Source: JANQTF01 sp036835375 (GTDB taxonomy: Bacteria; Bacteroidota; Bacteroidia; J057). Taken from it: a DNA stretch of 14,600 nucleotides. Made by a program: the position numbers and the translations under genes. The stretch lies in contig DAITMB010000125.1 in the NCBI GenBank assembly GCA_036835375.1, positions 1-14,600 of the forward strand, given 5' to 3'. The number at the start of each line of letters is the position of its first letter. Within the stretch, counting starts at the first letter, position 1. Shown here in pieces: positions 1 to 10,000 of this stretch. The notes under the pieces were generated by a model. It searched no databases, was not told the origin of the DNA, and saw only the letters and a program-made list of their open reading frames with translations.

Positions 1-3000
1 AACACCGTCGTCGTCACCACCACGCTATCACAGCCAAACTGATTGGTGAGGGTGATCTGCGTCACACCTGCAAGCAAAGGATCGCACGTAGTGGCTGACA
101 CGTTGGTGGTGTCAGAACTGTTCACCGTGAAGCTGATCGTAGTAGGCTCAATACATCCATTGGCACCACTGAACAGTACTTCCACCACGAGACCATCGAC
201 CACATTGACTGAGCTGGGATCAGCCACAGGCGTGCCGCCGATGCTGTAGGCAAAGGTCCCACTCTCGATCGTGATGGCATTTTCATAGTTTGTGAGATCC
301 ACTCCAGTCGCCGCCACATCGCAGAATTCCACGTTTTGGGCTGCGACAGCGCAAGAAGGAATCACTTCGAGCACCACGACGTTCGAGAGGCAACTTCTCA
401 AGTCGCTGGTATCAGCCACGACAGCCATTAAGTGGTTGAGGCCGCCATTGGGACCAGCATCGCTGCTAGCGGTCTCAAGCAACGTCACGGGGATACTTGC
501 CAGACCATTCGCATCGAGCGTATCTAGATAGATCACTTTGGCCATCACGTCGTTGGCGTCGAAGGGGCTGACGTTGTATCCACCCGAGGAGCCTACAAAC
601 AGACGTGCATCCCATTGAAGCAGCATCACTGGCGCACCAGCAGGACCGCTCACATTGACCGTCTGGGCAAGAGACGAAGTCGTGGCAGGGGTAACCGGGA
701 TCCCCATCACTGAAATGGTAGGAGCAGGAAGATTGTCTGTCGTGATCACGGCCTTAGATCCGCCGAGGCTACCATCTTCAAAGAGGCATCGTGTGAGTGT
801 GGTGCCGTCGGCAAAGGTGATGGTCACCGTGGCCCCGATGAGTTCAGCTCCAGAAATGGCTCCAGCGTCTCCCGTTTGGGTAGCTCCCTTGATGTTGAGT
901 GGATCCACATCCACAGAAAAATTGAACTGCTCTCCGGCATTGAAGCTCGTGAAACTAAGGTTGATCACGTCGTAGCCTTCGTCGTTGTCGATGCCATTGT
1001 GTGGTTGCGAAAAGGGATCCTCACAGAGGTCGGGAAGCACAAGGAAGCCTGGGCTGCCCACAGTGGCGTTCGGTGTCAGACATTTTGCAGTAGCATCTCC
1101 TCCTGTGCCCACAGGGTCGAAAACAATGTTGGGCAGGAAAGTCGTGCTGAGGTCGATCGACACGCTCACGATGTTCATCGTGCCAGTGTTGAGAATCTGG
1201 AAAGAATTGTTGGAGAAAGTTGAGGAAGTGAGGCCCGAGTTGGGCAGCACTTGCACGATGGCAGCCGGAATTCCTGTCACACCGGGATCGTATTTCACCA
1301 CGATCACATTCGAAGTCTGGCTCGTCGAAGCAGCATTGGCATACGGTCCGGGAGTGGTCACCGCGATAAAGCGGTTTTTACCTCCGGGCACAGTACCGCT
1401 GGGACCGGGTGTTTTCAGCAAGGTCACAGGAATATCGACCGTTCCACCTGCACCGATGGTAGCAGAATAAAGGCCTTTGCCACTCATGGCCTCATTGGCA
1501 TAGAAAGTCGTATCAGGCACGTTGAAGGGGGGATTGCCCGAAGCAATGAAGAGGCGGCTGTCCATTTGTAGGAGTGTCACCACTTCGCCGGGCGTGCCTG
1601 TCACAGTCATGATCTGGTTCACATCGCCCACAATGATCTCTGAACCGGGGTTGCCTTGGAGCGCGATGGTGGGAGCGGTAGCCACACTCGGCACGAGGCT
1701 GATGTTGCCACCGCCAAGACTTCCTTCCTCAAATATATTCCCCACGAGCGTGGTCCCATCGGCAAAGGTGACGGTGACGGTTGCGCCGACCATTTCATAG
1801 CCCGAGACCGAGCCAGCATCACCGGATCCTGCTACGCCCTGAATGCTATTGGGGTCCACATCCACCGAGAAATTGAATGATTCCCCAGGATCAAAATCCC
1901 CAAAACCAAAGGTCATGACGTCGAAGCCGCCCTGTCGCGGCACACTGAAAGGCGTCGTACAAGGATCGGCAGGCGCGAGAAATCCTGTCACGGCAGCGCC
2001 AGCATCCGGGATGAGGCACTTGGCTACCACGTCACCACCTGTACCCACTGGATCCCATACCATATCTGGCAAAATCGCCGTACTGAGGTCGATCGAGACC
2101 TCCACAATGTCCACATCACCCGTGTTGAGGAGTTGGAACGAGTTGGCTCCAAAAGTGCTTGCACCCAGCCCTGCTCCAGGAGTGATTGCCATGAAGAAGC
2201 CCGGCACGAGTTCAGGCTGCACGGTGAGATCCACCGTCGCCACAGCATTGTCGTAGCCAGTGCCGCTCGCAATCAGCGAAGCCGAATAATTCCCCGCAGT
2301 CAGGCCTGTGGCATCTAGACTATACCCATCATTGCCCGCATTGGGGATGAGCCAGGTAGCTGTGGACACCACTGCGAGATCGCCAGGCAGAAGACCACCA
2401 TCGTTGGTCGTCACCGTGAAAGTGTTGGTCGTGTTGCCGCCAAAAGCGACTGTTTCATTGAAATTTGTCGGGTTGATCACAAGCTTGGGGTCTTCGATCA
2501 CGTTGACCTCTCCCTTGGTGGTGCCCGTGAGCACATTGCCAAAACCAAACGTAGCGATTGTGACGGGGAAACCTGTGAGGATAAAGTCAACATCGGTGGA
2601 AGGTCCTCCCACCGCCTGAAACGAGATTTCGAGCAAATCGAAGGTTCCCGAGGGGAAGCCAGGCCCGAAGTTGCCTGCGGCAAAGTCGATGGTGCCCGCG
2701 GTGTTGTCAAAGGTCGGGGCGATCAACCCCACGGGAAGTTCTGTGGCCGAGAGCACCGTGAGAGCCTGCACTTGCAGCACGGCAGGATTAAAGGTTAAGT
2801 GAATTTCCACCAGATCTACCTGCTGCGTATTGGCCTGCACCTGCACCGTGGCGCTGAACACATCATTCTCATTGACAGTCTGCGTTGCAGGATTTACCAC
2901 AAAAAACACATCCGCGCTTGCAGCGGGTAGCACTTCCACGGTTCGAATCACTTCGGTGGCAGCATTCCCAGCTACATCGCTCACATTGTAAGTGACTTGA

Positions 3001-6000
3001 TAGGTTCCTGCAACTGATGTGTTTACCCCCGAGGCATCTATCACGATATTGGCAGAAATGTCGCCATCAAAATCATCATTCGCCGTAGCGCCTTCCTCCA
3101 CATAGGGGCTGCCCAGCGTGAGGTTCAGCGGATTATCTCCCAACAGGGTAATGACCGGCGGCGTATTGTCCACCACTGTAAAGGTGACCGTGTCGCTTGC
3201 GCCCGGATTTTGAAATTCCTGGTGAAACTGATCGGCGATGAAGATATAAACCGTGTTGGTGCCTGACACGATCCCGTCAGCAAGGCCGAGGTCCCACGTC
3301 GTTTGGCCAGGCTGTGAAGCTGTGGAAATGCGCGAGCTAGGATCGAGGTTCGCAGGGTCGGCAGGATTCACATACAGGTGAAAATGCTCCGTTAAGCTGT
3401 AAATCACATCTGTAGCAGTCCATTGCAGGGTGACCTGAGGACCGTTGATGGAGGAGGCAGAAGCAGGTGCCGTCAAGCTCAATTCGGGAGAGGACACATT
3501 CACTGTGATGCTTTCAGTGACCGTGGAGCCGCCCGCGTCGGTGACGCCAGCGGTGATTTCGGTGGCACCGGGTCGCACCAAAAGGCCCAGAATGCTCGAT
3601 CCAATGCCATTGACCGGATCAAAGACTACCTGCGGATCGTCAGACGACCATTCGAGGGTAGCCGAAATGTCTCCATCTTCGATGTCGAGGGCGGTGCCAC
3701 TCAAGGGGACGTTGGTGCCACGCGCGAGGGAAGCGCCATCGGCAGGAGCGGTGATCGTCACCACAGGGTCTGTATTCGTGGAGGCAGAAGTTGTGACTTC
3801 GAGCAGTTCCCATACAGCCGTAAAAGGATTGCCGTTGGTAGTGCTGGTGCTGCCTGTAGTGGTTGTGGAAATGAGGCCCACGGCGATCACGCCGCTGGAG
3901 AGCAAATTCGTCACGTTCACCGAAGTCCAGGCTGCGGCTACCGGTACACCGTCGAGTTCATAGCGCGGCGTAGCCAATCCCGTTGCGGGATCCACATCCA
4001 CATAAAGGTCGATCACACTCGAGGCCCGAATGGCGGCAGTGTTGTTAATATTTTGCTCCGCTGCACTATTGGCGAGTTCCAGCGCTCGCTGTGCCCTTAC
4101 GTTTGACCCATTTACCCCAATCACGAACTTCAGGAAGTTGCTTTGTGTGCCGTCTCCGAATTGCAAGCCTGCTGCTTGAAACTGGCTGATGGAATTGGGC
4201 AGCGGAAATGGATTTTGCATTCGGGTATGAATGGTAAATGGCTGCGTAGGCACGTTCACACCAAACTGAAAGCCATTATTCTGTGTGTTTTGCGAAGTGA
4301 AGGCATCCCCGGCGTCGTCGGCTGTGAGCGAAATCGTCAGTAATCCGGCAGCATAGTCCACCGTGATGTTGTTGGGGTTGAATTGATTGAGATAATTCGC
4401 CGTCCCATTGGTCATCATCCCGGTAAAGCCCGAGCACAGCAAGGAGTTGGGGATTTCCTGGGTAAAATCAAGCACCACAGGGGCATTGGTGGTGGTACCG
4501 TTATTTACATCAAGGGCAAAAACGTCATTCACATCCAAGATGCCATCGCCGTCGTCATCGAGATCGACTGCATTCACCGAGCCATCGCCGTCGAGATCGA
4601 GGTTGGCAATGTCATTGCAGCTTGCAGCGGGGGGTGGGGAATTCACATTCACCACCCGAATCATCTCAGTCGCAGGGTTGCCAGCAGCGTCGCTCACATT
4701 GTAGGTGACATTGTAGGATCCAAGTGTGCTCACGTCCACCGCTGAGGCATCTATCACGATATTGGCTGAGATGTCTCCATCCACATCGTCGAGAGCCGTA
4801 GCTCCCGGCTCCACATATGGGTCCCCCACGAAGAGGTCAATCTGATTGTTACCTAGCAGGGTAATCACGGGGGGAACCGTGTCGGGCGCAGGTCCGCCAG
4901 TAAAGATAAATTCGAACTGTGTAATGTTTGCACCACCATTAAAATCGAGACGCAAGGTCTTGAGACCAGCCGTGGCAAAGGTCACCGGCGTGGTGTAGGG
5001 GTTGTAGCTCTGCCAACCCCCATTGTCCACCACGCCCACGGATCCGAGCGGGGTGCCACTTTCCGACACTGACACAGTCGTGGTTCCGGCCACGCCTTTG
5101 CCTGCCAAAATCGTGAGGTCGTAGTCGCCAGCCTGGGTCACATTCACGAGGTATTCGACAAAGTCCCCGCTGTCGATGTAACCGATATTTTGAGCTGCAT
5201 TGTTCTCAATCGCTACCGAAAAAGGCGCCTGTGGCTGGCTGCTGCCATACCAGGGCAGGGGATTGCCGAAGCTGCGAGCGAGAATGGTTCCGGGGATCTG
5301 CTGCGCAATGTCAATGGAGAAGGTCTCGGTCACAGGGGGGTTGACACCGTCATTGGCCGTGACACGCGCTTCATAAGCGCGCCCGTCGCCAGTGGCCGTG
5401 TTCCACACGAGTTGGTAGCTGCCACCGCCGTTGTTCACAAAAGTGTAATTGGCGGGATTCACCGCCGTAGAAGGTGTAAAAGGATTGTTGGTGCCGCCGT
5501 TGCTTTTGTCATATATCTCGATGGTGGCAGCTGGGTTGAAGTCGTCTGTCACCGAAATGGCCACATTCACCACATCGCCTTCATTCACCTGCACATCCGC
5601 AATGGCTGCAATGGTAGGAGGATTGTCACCCGCAGGAGGCAGCACTTCTAAAGTAAATTCTTCCGTAACGGGCGAACTGTTGCCGTCTGTCACAATGGCA
5701 TTGATTGTGTAAGTTCCCACTTCGCTCGAAAGGGCTGTGCCCTCAATTTCGCCTGTAGCGGCATTGTAGCTCAGCGAAGCCGGAAGACCAAAGAGGGTCA
5801 CAGTGAGTGGATCATTTTCGGGGTCGCTCACATTCAGGCTCAATCCGGCAGCAGCCTGAGCATTCACTGAAAGATTGCCGATGTCGGAGCTCGGCATGAA
5901 GTTGGCCGAGGGCAGCGAAGTCACGCAAAGTCCTGAAAGCTTGCCATTATCAGTAGAGGCTGGCCCTATCTGCACATCCACTGCGCCGTCCATCACCTGA

Positions 6001-6953
6001 ATATAATAGGTGCGCACTATCGCAGTCTGGTTGCTACCAAGTCCGTCTTTGACCGGATTCACAAGGTCGTAAGCTTCCAAGATCACATTGCCTTCAAGCA
6101 ACACGTCGAACACCCGACTATTGGCTCCAGGGTGAAAGACCTCCGAAAAGTAGAGGTCCACCTGATAGAATCCGTTGGGCACCGGGACCGAATAAGCAAA
6201 GCTGGGATCGCCCCCACCAGCACCACCCCAAATTTCCTTTTGGAAGAGCAGCAGTTCATCGGGTGTGTTGGTTCCGGCAATGGCACCACTGTAGGTAGTG
6301 AAAGCTTTGCCATTCGTCCGGGTAAATCCCTGCCCGGTGGCTGGCGCTGTGACTGGATCGCCCACAAAGGTGCGACCGAAGGCCGATAGACCCACCGACC
6401 CACAGGCGATGCAAAGCTGAAACGCAGGGGTAAGGACCGTCAGGGTGTCATCCACGGCTTGGTTGAGCACAGAGCCTAGCCCAAGAGTCGCATCGGTTTT
6501 GCGAGGAAACACGTCGTTGAATTCCAGCACAGCCACGCCTGCTCCTACTGCTTCAAACTCAATGGTGAGATGCGTAAAAGTGCCTTGAGGTAAGTTTTGT
6601 AGCGTTCCGGCGGCATATTCTGCCGTCCCCAGGGCATTATCAAAGCCAGCCGAGACGAGGACCGAATTCAAAGAGGTGCCGGGCGTGAGGCTCAGCACGT
6701 TCAGAATGGTTGGATCGAAGTTGAGATGGACGTCCACCCCATTGATTTGCTGAGTACCGGGCCCAGCTGTTTCAACCACGTTGACTGCTACGTTGAAAAC
6801 GTCGCCGACTTCCACAGTTTGGGAGACAAAATCTAGTTGGATGTCCACCCCCTGTGCGTGGATGAGCGGCCCCCAGAGGCCGCATAAGAAGAGAAAGAAA
6901 GGTAAAGGCAAAAGCGTTCGTAGTGTCCTGTTCATCGTTGCCATAAAGCTCAT
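1..6953 (-). CDS. Giant secreted multidomain cohesin/malectin/CBM6 protein, 3' end beyond window
   Basis: Seen: one minus-strand frame stays open for 2317 codons to the left edge, so the C-terminus is missing. ATGs at 6953, 6944 and 6935 share the frame; the third gives the neatest signal peptide (MNRTLRTLLPLPFFLFL..., cleavage near LIHA|QG). Domains, numbered from 6953: cohesin-like 38-173; malectin-like 177-345; Ig/cadherin-like 346-550; CBM6-like 552-685 (IGYIDSGDFVEYLVNV, GGWQSY); DUF5011-like 691-772; Asp-rich TSP3/EF-hand-like calcium segment 782-815; LamG-like 818-1057; Ig-like and FN3-like 1058-1259; DUF5011-like 1261-1343; second cohesin-like 1344-1487; BACON-like 1488-1585; two tandem repeats of about 310 residues, 1587-2198; then a Cys-containing adhesin-type segment ending CDSVVVTTTV. 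Inferred: an exported surface scaffold or adhesin that binds glycans and docks dockerin proteins such as its upstream neighbour. No enzyme domain is visible. The family and the open frame are certain; individual domain names rest on reading by eye. Confidence 0.9.
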   Translation of the reverse strand, partial: MSFMATMNRTLRTLLPLPFFLFLCGLWGPLIHAQGVDIQLDFVSQTVEVGDVFNVAVNVVETAGPGTQQINGVDVHLNFDPTILNVLSLTPGTSLNSVLVSAGFDNALGTAEYAAGTLQNLPQGTFTHLTIEFEAVGAGVAVLEFNDVFPRKTDATLGLGSVLNQAVDDTLTVLTPAFQLCIACGSVGLSAFGRTFVGDPVTAPATGQGFTRTNGKAFTTYSGAIAGTNTPDELLLFQKEIWGGAGGGDPSFAYSVPVPNGFYQVDLYFSEVFHPGANSRVFDVLLEGNVILEAYDLVNPVKDGLGSNQTAIVRTYYIQVMDGAVDVQIGPASTDNGKLSGLCVTSLPSANFMPSSDIGNLSVNAQAAAGLSLNVSDPENDPLTVTLFGLPASLSYNAATGEIEGTALSSEVGTYTINAIVTDGNSSPVTEEFTLEVLPPAGDNPPTIAAIADVQVNEGDVVNVAISVTDDFNPAATIEIYDKSNGGTNNPFTPSTAVNPANYTFVNNGGGSYQLVWNTATGDGRAYEARVTANDGVNPPVTETFSIDIAQQIPGTILARSFGNPLPWYGSSQPQAPFSVAIENNAAQNIGYIDSGDFVEYLVNVTQAGDYDLTILAGKGVAGTTTVSVSESGTPLGSVGVVDNGGWQSYNPYTTPVTFATAGLKTLRLDFNGGANITQFEFIFTGGPAPDTVPPVITLLGNNQIDLFVGDPYVEPGATALDDVDGDISANIVIDASAVDVSTLGSYNVTYNVSDAAGNPATEMIRVVNVNSPPPAASCNDIANLDLDGDGSVNAVDLDDDGDGILDVNDVFALDVNNGTTTNAPVVLDFTQEIPNSLLCSGFTGMMTNGTANYLNQFNPNNITVDYAAGLLTISLTADDAGDAFTSQNTQNNGFQFGVNVPTQPFTIHTRMQNPFPLPNSISQFQAAGLQFGDGTQSNFLKFVIGVNGSNVRAQRALELANSAAEQNINNTAAIRASSVIDLYVDVDPATGLATPRYELDGVPVAAAWTSVNVTNLLSSGVIAVGLISTTTTGSTSTTNGNPFTAVWELLEVTTSASTNTDPVVTITAPADGASLARGTNVPLSGTALDIEDGDISATLEWSSDDPQVVFDPVNGIGSSILGLLVRPGATEITAGVTDAGGSTVTESITVNVSSPELSLTAPASASSINGPQVTLQWTATDVIYSLTEHFHLYVNPADPANLDPSSRISTASQPGQTTWDLGLADGIVSGTNTVYIFIADQFHQEFQNPGASDTVTFTVVDNTPPVITLLGDNPLNLTLGSPYVEEGATANDDFDGDISANIVIDASGVNTSVAGTYQVTYNVSDVAGNAATEVIRTVEVLPAASADVFFVVNPATQTVNENDVFSATVQVQANTQQVDLVEIHLTFNPAVLQVQALTVLSATELPVGLIAPTFDNTAGTIDFAAGNFGPGFPSGTFDLLEISFQAVGGPSTDVDFILTGFPVTIATFGFGNVLTGTTKGEVNVIEDPKLVINPTNFNETVAFGGNTTNTFTVTTNDGGLLPGDLAVVSTATWLIPNAGNDGYSLDATGLTAGNYSASLIASGTGYDNAVATVDLTVQPELVPGFFMAITPGAGLGASTFGANSFQLLNTGDVDIVEVSIDLSTAILPDMVWDPVGTGGDVVAKCLIPDAGAAVTGFLAPADPCTTPFSVPRQGGFDVMTFGFGDFDPGESFNFSVDVDPNSIQGVAGSGDAGSVSGYEMVGATVTVTFADGTTLVGNIFEEGSLGGGNISLVPSVATAPTIALQGNPGSEIIVGDVNQIMTVTGTPGEVVTLLQMDSRLFIASGNPPFNVPDTTFYANEAMSGKGLYSATIGAGGTVDIPVTLLKTPGPSGTVPGGKNRFIAVTTPGPYANAASTSQTSNVIVVKYDPGVTGIPAAIVQVLPNSGLTSSTFSNNSFQILNTGTMNIVSVSIDLSTTFLPNIVFDPVGTGGDATAKCLTPNATVGSPGFLVLPDLCEDPFSQPHNGIDNDEGYDVINLSFTSFNAGEQFNFSVDVDPLNIKGATQTGDAGAISGAELIGATVTITFADGTTLTRCLFEDGSLGGSKAVITTDNLPAPTISVMGIPVTPATTSSLAQTVNVSGPAGAPVMLLQWDARLFVGSSGGYNVSPFDANDVMAKVIYLDTLDANGLASIPVTLLETASSDAGPNGGLNHLMAVVADTSDLRSCLSNVVVLEVIPSCAVAAQNVEFCDVAATGVDLTNYENAITIESGTFAYSIGGTPVADPSSVNVVDGLVVEVLFSGANGCIEPTTISFTVNSSDTTNVSATTCDPLLAGVTQITLTNQFGCDSVVVTTTV
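365..2193 (-). repeat. Two tandem in-frame repeats (~310 aa each) inside the giant gene
   Basis: Copy 1 lies at about 2193-1276 and copy 2 at about 1265-365. Shared protein marks in order: NSFQ(L/I)LNTG; VSIDLST; DPVGTGGD; AKCL; FNFSVDVDP; GDAG then SG; GATVT(V/I)TFADGTTL; GSLGG; and a later segment with LLQ and VTLL. The DNA is also similar: the 14-mer ctgaggtcgatcga occurs at 2083-2096 and 1147-1160, exactly 936 bp (312 codons) apart. Further along, the spacing grows to 951 bp (gcaaaggtga at 1762 and 811), because copy 2 carries about five extra residues before GYDV. Each copy has a Cys in AKCL and another before PFS, which may form a disulfide after export. I do not recognise the domain. 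Confidence 0.85.
2925..3172 (-). repeat. DUF5011-like Ig domain, copy 2 of a dispersed intragenic duplication
   Basis: This segment encodes TPPVITLLGDN ... YVEEGATANDDFDGDISANIVIDASGV ... GTYQVTYNVSDVAGNAATEVIR, the usual form of the DUF5011/HYR-like Ig fold found in bacterial surface proteins. It matches the segment at 4640-4883 almost residue for residue. A 23-bp stretch (3031-3053) is identical to 4744-4766, so the copies are related at DNA level as well as in protein. Confidence 0.8.
4640..4883 (-). repeat. DUF5011-like Ig domain, copy 1 of a dispersed intragenic duplication
   Basis: This segment encodes PPVITLLGNNQIDLFVGDPYVEPGATALDDVDGDISANIVIDASAV ... GSYNVTYNVSDAAGNPATEMIR. It is the partner of the copy at 2925-3172. 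It sits directly after the CBM6-like module and before the Asp-rich calcium segment, while the other copy precedes the second cohesin-like domain. Confidence 0.8.
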
Positions 6954-7012
6954 GAGATCAGATTGAAGAAGTGGGGGAATCAGGGATTGGATATGATGCG
7001 AGGCTTCCTAAC

Positions 7013-7042
7013 ATCGGCCCCCTCCTGCTGGAGAGGGCCGAT
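7013..7042 (-). terminator. Intergenic hairpin after the dockerin gene
   Basis: The arms 7013-7025 (atcggccccctcc) and 7030-7042 (ggagagggccgat) pair over 13 positions with one mismatch, around a 4-base loop (tgct). The hairpin starts 5 bp past the TGA of the upstream gene on the minus strand. Only a weak T signal (GTTAG) follows it, so it may be a terminator, a partial terminator that lowers expression of the downstream giant gene, or an mRNA-stabilising 3' end. No TAnnTTTG promoter box is visible in the remaining 59 bp before the giant gene, which favours read-through. Confidence 0.65.
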
Positions 7043-7047
7043 CAGAA

Positions 7048-10000
7048 TCAGTTGGAAGGCTCCGCGCCTTGAGTGTTGTAGTTGGTCGCGAGGATGGAAA
7101 AATCCTGGATTGTGATAAGCCCATCGCCGTTGAAGTCGGCACCGCCCTGATAGCCAGGTGAGCCAAATCCAAGGTTGAACGACGTGGCGAGAATCGAGAA
7201 ATCGAGCGCAGAAACCACGTTATCGCCGTTGCAATCGCCCATCTTCAGTTCGCCGAGGCTGATCGTGGCAGAAGGCCCCGCGACGGGATGCGTCTGCACG
7301 GTCTGGAGGGAGTTCGGGAATTTGACTGCCACCTGATAGGTTCCAGCCGCTACCCCAGCGAGCGTCATGTTCCCATTCGCATCGGCTGTGAGGGTGGTAT
7401 CGTAAGCAACAGTAGTCGATCCAGAGGGATAGAGCCTCACACGGTAGTCGCCACTATGATCATTTCGGCTCTGGAGGGAGACATTGATTGTGAGATCGGT
7501 CGTAGTGGGAGCGGCTTGTGCTTCCAGGATCTCGATGGCCTTGATCGCCGGGTTTTCGATTTCGTGGAAAAATTCTATCTCCAGCGTGTCCCCACTTACC
7601 GTCACATTGTGAGAGAGCATGAAGGCACCGAGGGGTCCGTTTCGGTCGTATTGATCGATGTCATCGAAGGCTGGAGGCACAGATCCTTCCACTGCTACAT
7701 CGAAAATGCGATCGCCCGTAGCGGACACCCCGCTGAAAATTTCAGCAAAGTAGAGCCTCACTTCTACCTCAGTGCCCGTAGGCACAGGGAATTTCCACAC
7801 CATATTGGGCAGCGCACCCAGGTCGTAGCGCTCAGTCTGAAACAGTTGAGAAGGCGTGCCCGCAGGGAGCGAAGGATCTGTCATCACAATAGGGCCTTGA
7901 TAGGCCTGCCCGGCTGTCTGGGCAAAGACGCTGCCGCCAGTGGAGAGGGTAGAGAGATAGGCGGAATTGCCTGCCGTACCAAAATTCCCTGTGTCGCCTC
8001 CCCAATCAGGATTGGGGGCATCACTTGCCGGAATGAGGGCGCCACCAGCATTGACCCGGTAGAGTACCGAGCCGGGATTGGTCACGAGCATTGGCGACAC
8101 ATTCCACTGAAGGGCAAGGGTAGCAGCCGTTCCCGATGGCTTGCTCACGGTGATCACGCTGGCATATGGGCTTGCAGCTGATGCACCCGCCTGGATGTTG
8201 CCGAAGATCAGGCCAGTCGTTGGCTCAATCTGCAAGCCGGGGGGCAGTCCGGTAGCTGCGAAGGAGAAGTTCTCATTGGGGTCTCCCCCGCTGGGGATCA
8301 CTGGCAAATTCACCAATGCCCCTTCTACCAAATTCTGGTTGGCTATCGGATCGATCGCAATGGGGGGAACTGGTGGGGTAGCCGTGCCAATGCTCAGAAT
8401 CTCAATGGCATTCACCGTTGGATTCTCCACCATTCTGATGAATTCGATGTTAAGCTCGCCGTCGGTCACTTGCACTTGATAGCTTTCCATGGCTCCAACC
8501 TGATGACCGTATTGAGCTGAAAGGTCCTTGCTCGCAGCCACAGTATTGCCTTCGATGAGGATATTAAACATGCGCTGACCGGGTGCTGAAGTGCAGGCAC
8601 AACCATTGGCCATGTAGAGATTGACGAGGAAGGTGCCATTGCCCGTGTTGAAGGTCCACGCCATTTCTGGCTGCGCAGGTGCATCCCAGCGCTCCTGAGC
8701 AAAAAGCGACTGTGGCGCGTAGGCAGGTACAGAGGCATCGCGACCCTGGACATTGTGGGTGGAAACGCTCCCTGTATTGACCGAAAAGCCATTGCCAGTC
8801 TGAGCGCCTGCTGTACTATTGGCTGCCCAGTCGGGATTGGGACCATCTGTAGAGGTCACGAGCGGCCCTCCTGCATTTACCCGGAAAAGTACCACTGGCT
8901 CGCTGGTGACTTCCACTTCCAGCGTCTGCTCAATGAATAAGCCATCGGCATCGGTGGCACGAATCACCAAGGTGGCTGTGGCAGCGGTAGAGGGAAAGGT
9001 GAGGGAAAGTTGGCTGCCGCTAATGGAGGCCCCAATGTCGGGGTTAGAATTGCTTTGCACAGTAAACACGAGGTTGGATATGCCCCCATTGTCGTCGAAA
9101 TAATCGCCAAGTGACCATGCGGTTGACGGATCGTTCACAAAGGCGCTCACCAGCGGAAAGGTTTGTACCACATATGGCTGATTACCCGTCACGTTGAGGT
9201 AATCCCATGTGCCTTCCACTTCTGCGCCAGGCGTATTTGATGTGCCAATTAAGCCCACTGCCAAAGGCGTATTGACTTGCTGAATGGCGGTGAGAATGGC
9301 ACCTTGAGCAGCGAGGGTTCCCAGTGACACCGGCACCCCTCCGTCAAAGGCATAGGTGATTTGAACATCGCCCGTAGCTGCATTCACGTTGAAGGAGAAG
9401 ATCACAGAAGCATTGGGGCGGCTCCCTACTGGAATGACTGCTGAGAGTGGCGGCTGTGGGATATCATTGATTTCCTGAAATGCTTCCACGCCATTTTTGG
9501 TAAGAACCACCTGAATGAAATTGCTCTGGGTACCGTCACCCATGAAGATTCCCAACTCGCCGTTGGCAGGGTTGCTATACAGTTGCAAGGGGTCATTGAA
9601 GCTGAGTAAGCTTCCTTCCACGGAAAATGTATTGGTCGATATATCTACTTCGACTCCGTACTGAAATCCTTTTTCCTGCGAATTGGCGGTGCCTTTGGCA
9701 GTTCCGGGAGTCATTTGCATGGTCATGGCACCCACTGCTCCGCCCAGAATGTCGTTGGGGTTGGGGTCGTTGGGATCGTCCCGACGGTCCAGCCAGTTGA
9801 GCCAGTTAGGGTTGGGAGCGCCATTGTTCATGAGCCCTGTGAATCCTAGCCCCAGATATCCTTTGAGTTGAGGATTGTCAGAAAACAGTTCGTTGATCAC
9901 AGGCAAATAGAAGGCATCTGTCCCAGCATCGAGCGGGTCGCCTAGCTGAAACACGTCCTGCGCATCAGGGATCCCGTCTGAGTCGTCATCAGGGTCGTTG

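Noticed and set aside
3423..4106. 227-codon plus-strand open frame, and similar ones at 985-1470 and 5190-5651
   Set aside because: They lie opposite the giant gene, whose frame gives coherent domains throughout; these are shadow frames.
1..6953. Possibility that the left half is several genes or a pseudogene, since no complete minus-strand frame closes there
   Set aside because: Reading the minus strand codon by codon gives one continuous frame of sensible domains with no stop or frameshift; it simply runs off the window.
7288..8181. 297-codon open frame on the plus strand opposite the dockerin gene
   Set aside because: It is antisense to a clearly domain-coding frame, its translation has no recognisable domain and is rich in Arg, His and Gly as expected from a shadow frame of GC-rich coding DNA.
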